DNA of 64,000 bases. Origin: Synoicihabitans lomoniglobus (GTDB lineage: Bacteria; Verrucomicrobiota; Verrucomicrobiia; Opitutales; Opitutaceae). This document shows, in pieces, positions 59,730-64,000 of this stretch. The first letter of the stretch is position 1, and each line of letters opens with the position of its first letter. Made by a program: the position numbers and the translations under genes. The stretch covers positions 1,049,501-1,113,500 of the forward strand of contig NZ_CP119075.1 in assembly GCF_029023725.1 (NCBI RefSeq), read 5' to 3'. A model generated the notes under the pieces. That model saw nothing but the letters and a program-made list of their open reading frames with translations. It was not told the origin of the DNA and ran no database searches.

Positions 59730-61196
59730 ATGTCGACTGAACTGACTTTCCAAACGATCGCGCAATTGGCCGACGCGCTGGCCGCCGGCACGGTTTCGTC
59801 CGTCGAACTCACGCAGGCCGCCATCGATCGGGCGACCGCGGTGGACGATCGCGTCAAGGCCTTCAACTCCGTCAATCCCGAGGATGCGCTGGCGCAAGCC
59901 GCCGCCTCCGATGCGCGGCGTTCCGTCGGGCAGGCGAGGGGACCGCTCGATGGCATTCCCGTGTCGCTCAAAGACGTCATCGCCGTGCGTGATCAGCCGC
60001 TGACCGCCAGCAGCAAGATGCTCGAAAACTTCGTGTCGCCCTACGACGCGACGGTGACTGAGAAACTTAAAGCCGCCGGCGCGGTGCTCTGGGGCCGTGC
60101 CAATCTCGACGAGTTTGCGATGGGCTCGTCGACGGAAAACTCCGCCTTTCAAACCACTTGCAATCCCTACGATCTCGACCGTGTTCCGGGCGGCAGTTCC
60201 GGCGGCAGCGCGGCGGCCGTCGCGGCGGGTGAAGCGGTGGCGACCCTCGGGTCCGACACGGGCGGGTCGATTCGGCAACCGGCGGCGTTTTGCAACGTCG
60301 TGGGTTTGAAGCCCACTTACGGCTTGGTTTCGCGCTACGGGCTGGCGGCGTTTGCGTCGTCCCTCGATCAGATCGGTCCGTTCACGCGCACGGTGGAAGA
60401 TGCTGCCATCATGCTGGGCGCAATTGCCGGTCACGACCCGCGGGATTCGACTTCATTCAAAACCGATGTGCCCGACTACCGGGCTGCGTTGAGCGAGAAA
60501 AAGGGGCCGTGGAAACTCGGGATCCCCAAGGAGTATTTTGGGGAAGGGCTCGACCCCGAAGTGGGGGCCGCGATCGAGAAAGCCATCGCGTTTTACCGGG
60601 AGCAAGGTTGCGAAATTAAAGAGGTCTCCCTGCCGCACACGCCGTATTGCCTCAGCACCTACTACATCATCGCGACAGCGGAAGCATCCTCGAACCTGGC
60701 GCGCTACGACGGCATTCGTTACACGCACCGTTCCGCAGATGCGCAGGATGTCGTCGACCTGTATTTCAAGTCGCGTGCCGAAGGGTTTGGGCCGGAAGTG
60801 AAACGTCGCATCATCCTCGGCACCTACGTGCTTTCTAGCGGTTACTACGACGCGTATTATTTGCGGGCGCAGAAGGTGCGCACGCTCATCCGGCAGGACT
60901 TTCTCAATGCCTACGAACAGGTCGATGCGATCCTCACGCCGACCACGCCGACGCCGGCGTTCAAGGCGGGGGAAAAAGCCGCCGATCCGCTCGCGATGTA
61001 TTTGTCCGACATCTACACCATTGGGGTAAATCTCGCCGGTCTGCCGGGTATTTCGATCCCTGCTGGTTTCACCTCCGCGGGTTTGCCCATCGGCCTGCAA
61101 CTCATCGGCCAACCCTACGCCGAAGCCGACCTGCTCGCGATCGCCCACGCCTACGACACCGCCCACGACTGGCATTCCCAACGCCCCGAACTTTGA
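59730..61196 (+). CDS. gatA: Asp/Glu-tRNA amidotransferase subunit A
   Basis: Glutaminase subunit of the amidase-signature family, 488 residues. The Ser-cisSer-Lys triad regions are visible: '[12 protein letters not shown]' (Lys) and '[20 protein letters not shown]' with '[25 protein letters not shown]' (Ser residues). Supplies ammonia through a channel to GatB. Confidence 0.97.
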   Translation: MSTELTFQTIAQLADALAAGTVSSVELTQAAIDRATAVDDRVKAFNSVNPEDALAQAAASDARRSVGQARGPLDGIPVSLKDVIAVRDQPLTASSKMLENFVSPYDATVTEKLKAAGAVLWGRANLDEFAMGSSTENSAFQTTCNPYDLDRVPGGSSGGSAAAVAAGEAVATLGSDTGGSIRQPAAFCNVVGLKPTYGLVSRYGLAAFASSLDQIGPFTRTVEDAAIMLGAIAGHDPRDSTSFKTDVPDYRAALSEKKGPWKLGIPKEYFGEGLDPEVGAAIEKAIAFYREQGCEIKEVSLPHTPYCLSTYYIIATAEASSNLARYDGIRYTHRSADAQDVVDLYFKSRAEGFGPEVKRRIILGTYVLSSGYYDAYYLRAQKVRTLIRQDFLNAYEQVDAILTPTTPTPAFKAGEKAADPLAMYLSDIYTIGVNLAGLPGISIPAGFTSAGLPIGLQLIGQPYAEADLLAIAHAYDTAHDWHSQRPEL

Positions 61197-61204
61197 AATT
61201 TTAA

Positions 61205-61282
61205 AACCACGAAATACACGAAACACACGAAAAGCTTCCGGACTTTCTAACCGCTTTCGTGTGTTTCGTGTATTTCGTGGTT
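61205..61282. repeat. Perfect 28-bp inverted repeat between gatA and gatB
   Basis: 61205-61232 (AACCACGAAATACACGAAAC and onward) is the exact reverse complement of 61255-61282, around a 22-base loop. Each arm has internal CACGAA periodicity. It lies inside the gatCAB operon and ends 11 bases before the gatB ATG. Confidence 0.9.
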
Positions 61283-61293
61283 CCTCATCAAAA

Positions 61294-62751
61294 ATGAATT
61301 ACGAAGCTGTTATCGGACTTGAGGTCCATGTTCAGGCCAAGTCGGCGTCCAAGATTTTTACCCGCGTCGGGCAGGGTTATGGTCACGATGAGAATACGCT
61401 CACCGATCCGGTTGTGCTCGCCTTACCCGGCACGCTGCCGGTGATGAACAAGGCGGCCCTCGATGCCATCATCAAGGCGGGGCTCATGCTGCATTGTGAG
61501 ATCGCCGAGGTCTGCAAATGGGACCGCAAAAACTACTTCTATCCGGACTCGCCGAAGAACTATCAGATCACCCAATACGATCAACCGATCTGTATCGGCG
61601 GATACGTGGAAATCGAACTCCCGGGGCCGTCGCGCAACGTGATGGGCGAGCACAAAAAAATTCCGCTCACGCGAATCCACCTCGAAGAAGACGTCGGTAA
61701 ACTGACGCACTTCGCGCACGATTCTCTCGTTGATTACAACCGGGCGGGCACCCCATTGATGGAGATCGTGACCGACCCGGCGCTCGCTTCGGCGGAGGAA
61801 GCCTACGCTTTTCTCACCACGCTGCGCACGACCATGATTTACGCCGGGATTTCCGACTGCGACATGGAAAAGGGCCAGCTGCGGTGTGACGCGAACATCT
61901 CGATTCGGCCGGTCGGCACGACGGAGCTGGGCACCAAGGTTGAGCTCAAAAATCTCAATTCCATTTCCTACGTGCGCGACGGTATCGCCCACGAAATCAA
62001 GCGGCAGTTGGCGCTCAAGAAAACCGGCGGCGAGATCGTGCAGGAAACACGCGATTACGATGGCATCGCGGGCACCTCGCAATCGTTGCGCTCCAAGGAG
62101 GAGGCGCACGACTACCGTTATTTTCCGGATCCCGATCTCATGCCCGTGCGCGTCGATGAAGCCTGGAAGGCACGCATCGCGGCCGAATGCCCCGAGCGTC
62201 CTTTCGAGAAACAGCAACGGTTCATGACCGACTATGATCTGCCTTACACGATCACGTCGGTGCTCATCCCGGATCGCGAATTGAGCGATTGGTTTGAAGC
62301 GGCGGTGACCATCGCGGGCCGCGCCAAAGCGCAGGCCGTGGGCAATTGGATCGCCAACGACTTGTTGCGCGAATTGAGCGCAGCCAAGATCGGCTTGGCC
62401 GAGTCCAAGGTGACTCCGCCCCATCTGGCCGAACTGGTCGGATTGATCGATGTCGGCACGATTTCGAATCAGATTGCCCGGGAGGTTTTTAACGAGACCT
62501 TCGCGAGCGGCGAAGCCCCGGCGGCGGTGGTGGATCGGAAAGGACTCAAGGACGACACCGACGCCGACGAGCTGGAGCAGTGGTGTCGCGATGCGATCGC
62601 GGGCAACGACAAGGCGCGTGAACAATTTCTCGGCGGTAAGGACGGCGCCATCAACGCGATGAAAGGTCCGGTGATGAAAGCGTCGCGCGGCAAGGCCAAT
62701 CCCAAGTTGGTCGACGAAACCCTGCGTCGCCTGCTGGCAAACTGGAGCTAG
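61294..62751 (+). CDS. gatB: Asp/Glu-tRNA amidotransferase subunit B
   Basis: Kinase/transamidase subunit, 485 residues from ATG 61294 (MNYEAVIGLEVHVQ); the earlier in-frame start is read from the repeat and is not GatB-like. Motifs: 'YFYPDSPKNYQITQYDQPI', 'HLEEDVGKLTH', 'VDYNRAGTPLMEIVTDP', 'SKEEAHDYRYFPDPDL' and a C-terminal YqeY-type helical tail. Confidence 0.97.
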   Translation: MNYEAVIGLEVHVQAKSASKIFTRVGQGYGHDENTLTDPVVLALPGTLPVMNKAALDAIIKAGLMLHCEIAEVCKWDRKNYFYPDSPKNYQITQYDQPICIGGYVEIELPGPSRNVMGEHKKIPLTRIHLEEDVGKLTHFAHDSLVDYNRAGTPLMEIVTDPALASAEEAYAFLTTLRTTMIYAGISDCDMEKGQLRCDANISIRPVGTTELGTKVELKNLNSISYVRDGIAHEIKRQLALKKTGGEIVQETRDYDGIAGTSQSLRSKEEAHDYRYFPDPDLMPVRVDEAWKARIAAECPERPFEKQQRFMTDYDLPYTITSVLIPDRELSDWFEAAVTIAGRAKAQAVGNWIANDLLRELSAAKIGLAESKVTPPHLAELVGLIDVGTISNQIAREVFNETFASGEAPAAVVDRKGLKDDTDADELEQWCRDAIAGNDKAREQFLGGKDGAINAMKGPVMKASRGKANPKLVDETLRRLLANWS

Positions 62752-62782
62752 TCGCTCGACTGCCGCTCGGTTAATTCGTGGG

Positions 62783-62799
62783 TCGGGCTTTACGCCCGA
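62783..62799 (+). terminator. Small hairpin after gatB
   Basis: TCGGGC-TTTAC-GCCCGA, a 6-bp perfect stem in the 73-base gap before the peptidase gene. No T-run follows, so it may be a repeat remnant rather than a terminator. Confidence 0.35.
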
Positions 62800-62824
62800 G
62801 CGGTTGAGGCTTTCCTTAGCGGTC

Positions 62825-64000
62825 ATGCTTATATCCCCGGCTCGCTTCGTTTTTGCCCTGAGCTTGATGGGCACGCTGCTGTTTTCGACTGCGGCTGGGG
62901 CCGATCCTCGAAGCGGAATTTGGGCACACACGGCATCCGACCTCAAACCGGACCCGCAGGTGGTTTGGGGCCAGCTCGACAACGGTTTTCGCTATGCGCT
63001 GTATCCGCACAATGCCGTGCCGGAAGTTGCGACGCTCCAATTTCTGGTGTTGTCGGGCGCATTGGAGGAAACGGAAAAAGAACGGGGCATCGCTCACTTC
63101 ATCGAGCACATGTGCTTCCGCGGCACGACCGATTTCACGGAGCGGGAGATGGTGGATTTCTTCCAGGAGCTGGGCATCGAATACGGTAGCGATGTCAATG
63201 CCGTGACCTCGTTTGATTACACGGCTTACACGTTGGATTTTCGTGATGCCTCCGCCGAGCTGTTGGGCAAGGGCATGCGGTTGTTTCGCAGCTTTGCGGA
63301 TGGCGTGACGTTTGACCCGGCCGCGATTGAAGAGGAGCGCGGGGTCATTCTCAGTGAGCTGCGCGGCCGCGACAGCGTCATGGCCAAAGGGCAGCTCGAT
63401 TCGTTGCAGACGATGTTTGCCGGACTGAGATTTCCGCATCGCGCGCCCGGGGGCTCGCCCGAAAGCATCGAATCGCTCACGCCTCGACAGTTCCGCGATT
63501 TTTACAACCGGACGTATCGGTCCGACTTGATGGTGCTCGTGGCGGCGGGGGATTTTGAACCCGCCGAGATCGAGCGCATGATCGCCGAGCGTTTTGGTTC
63601 CATGTCCAGGCCGGCCACTCCGCCTCCCGGTCGTGAGATGGGTGACTTGGTCGACGCCGCCGGCCTCCGGACCGGACTCTATCGGATCGGCAACGTGGGT
63701 TATGTGCGTGCGACCTTGGCCAATGTCACGCCGCTGCCCGACGTCCCGGATTCGCAGGCGGCGCGCGTGCAGCAGCAGCAAGCGGCGTTTGCCCAGGCGT
63801 TGTTGGGCACGCGGTTGAGCCGGGGTCTGGCGGCGACGCCGGGCGGGAGTGCGGGCGTGGAAACCTTGCTCGGCCACCGCTCGGTCATGGCATCGGTGAT
63901 GACCAACGGCCAAGCGTGGACCCGAAACATCACCGCGTTGGACCAGTTGCTGCGGGCCACGTTGGAGTGGGGATTTGAGCCGACGGAACTGGCGGTCCCA
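62825..64000 (+). CDS. M16-family zinc peptidase, N-terminal part (runs off window)
   Basis: Open from ATG 62825 to the window's right edge, 392 codons without a stop. A signal peptide (RFVFALSLMGTLLFSTAAGA) is followed by 'VVWGQLDNGFRYALYPHNAVP', then the inverted zinc motif H91-F-I-E94-H95 ('GIAHFIEHMCFRGT') and downstream Glu in 'EEERGVILSELRGR'. This is the active half of a pitrilysin/insulinase-type protease, likely periplasmic; the second half lies outside the window. Confidence 0.93.
   Translation, partial: MLISPARFVFALSLMGTLLFSTAAGADPRSGIWAHTASDLKPDPQVVWGQLDNGFRYALYPHNAVPEVATLQFLVLSGALEETEKERGIAHFIEHMCFRGTTDFTEREMVDFFQELGIEYGSDVNAVTSFDYTAYTLDFRDASAELLGKGMRLFRSFADGVTFDPAAIEEERGVILSELRGRDSVMAKGQLDSLQTMFAGLRFPHRAPGGSPESIESLTPRQFRDFYNRTYRSDLMVLVAAGDFEPAEIERMIAERFGSMSRPATPPPGREMGDLVDAAGLRTGLYRIGNVGYVRATLANVTPLPDVPDSQAARVQQQQAAFAQALLGTRLSRGLAATPGGSAGVETLLGHRSVMASVMTNGQAWTRNITALDQLLRATLEWGFEPTELAVP

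Overview
The window is GC-rich chromosomal DNA from a Gram-negative bacterium. It most likely belongs to the Verrucomicrobiota, in or near Opitutales/Opitutaceae. That placement is an inference from three things: large TonB-dependent receptors whose mature N-termini read 'EAFVTTGSN', an ExbB-ExbD-ExbD-TonB-TPR operon, and interspersed intergenic repeats. No rRNA gene is present to confirm it. Both window edges cut genes: a receptor at the left and an M16 peptidase at the right.

Layout. 1-14 kb: two tandem TonB-dependent receptors, a secreted M20 amidohydrolase, an RND efflux pair (adaptor and pump), then a convergent MacB/Lol-type ABC pair divergent from a DUF3299 protein. 14.19-30.05 kb: an integrated genomic island of about 15.8 kb. 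30-41 kb: housekeeping blocks (rplY-pth-rpsF-ssb-rplI, dnaB, bamA-skp-lpxD, prs, pyrE) and an HTH/metallo-beta-lactamase-fold protein. 41.8-46.6 kb: a minus-strand TonB/Exb operon ending in a TPR protein and two coiled-coil membrane proteins. 46.9-50.2 kb: three tRNAs, then a TPR histidine kinase converging on a LuxR-type response regulator. 50.3-55 kb: a third TonB receptor and a gamma-glutamyltransferase. 55-62.8 kb: rpmI-rplT, pheS-pheT, gatC-gatA-gatB. 62.8-64 kb: the start of an M16 peptidase.

The island is the notable region. Its left end is a 46-bp copy of the 3' part of a tRNA-Asn gene, and its right end is the intact tRNA-Asn (GTT). A tyrosine recombinase sits just inside the left end. 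A perfect 28-bp repeat lies near each end, one copy inside the integrase coding sequence, and looks like the recombinase arm sites. The left half carries two small HTH proteins and a VirE_N/primase-like protein. The right half is one minus-strand defence operon in the order hsdM, hsdS, reverse transcriptase, nitrilase, hsdR. All four junctions are 4-bp ATGA start/stop overlaps.

The reverse transcriptase has a YVDD catalytic centre and the nitrilase keeps an apparent Glu-Lys-Cys triad. Together they resemble a defence-associated reverse transcriptase of the RT-plus-nitrilase kind, embedded between the specificity and restriction subunits of a type I restriction-modification system. This composite five-gene unit is the best candidate for an undescribed system in the window. 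A REP-like palindrome read in frame inside hsdM and a REPIN-like doublet between prs and pyrE suggest the same repeat family is active in this genome.
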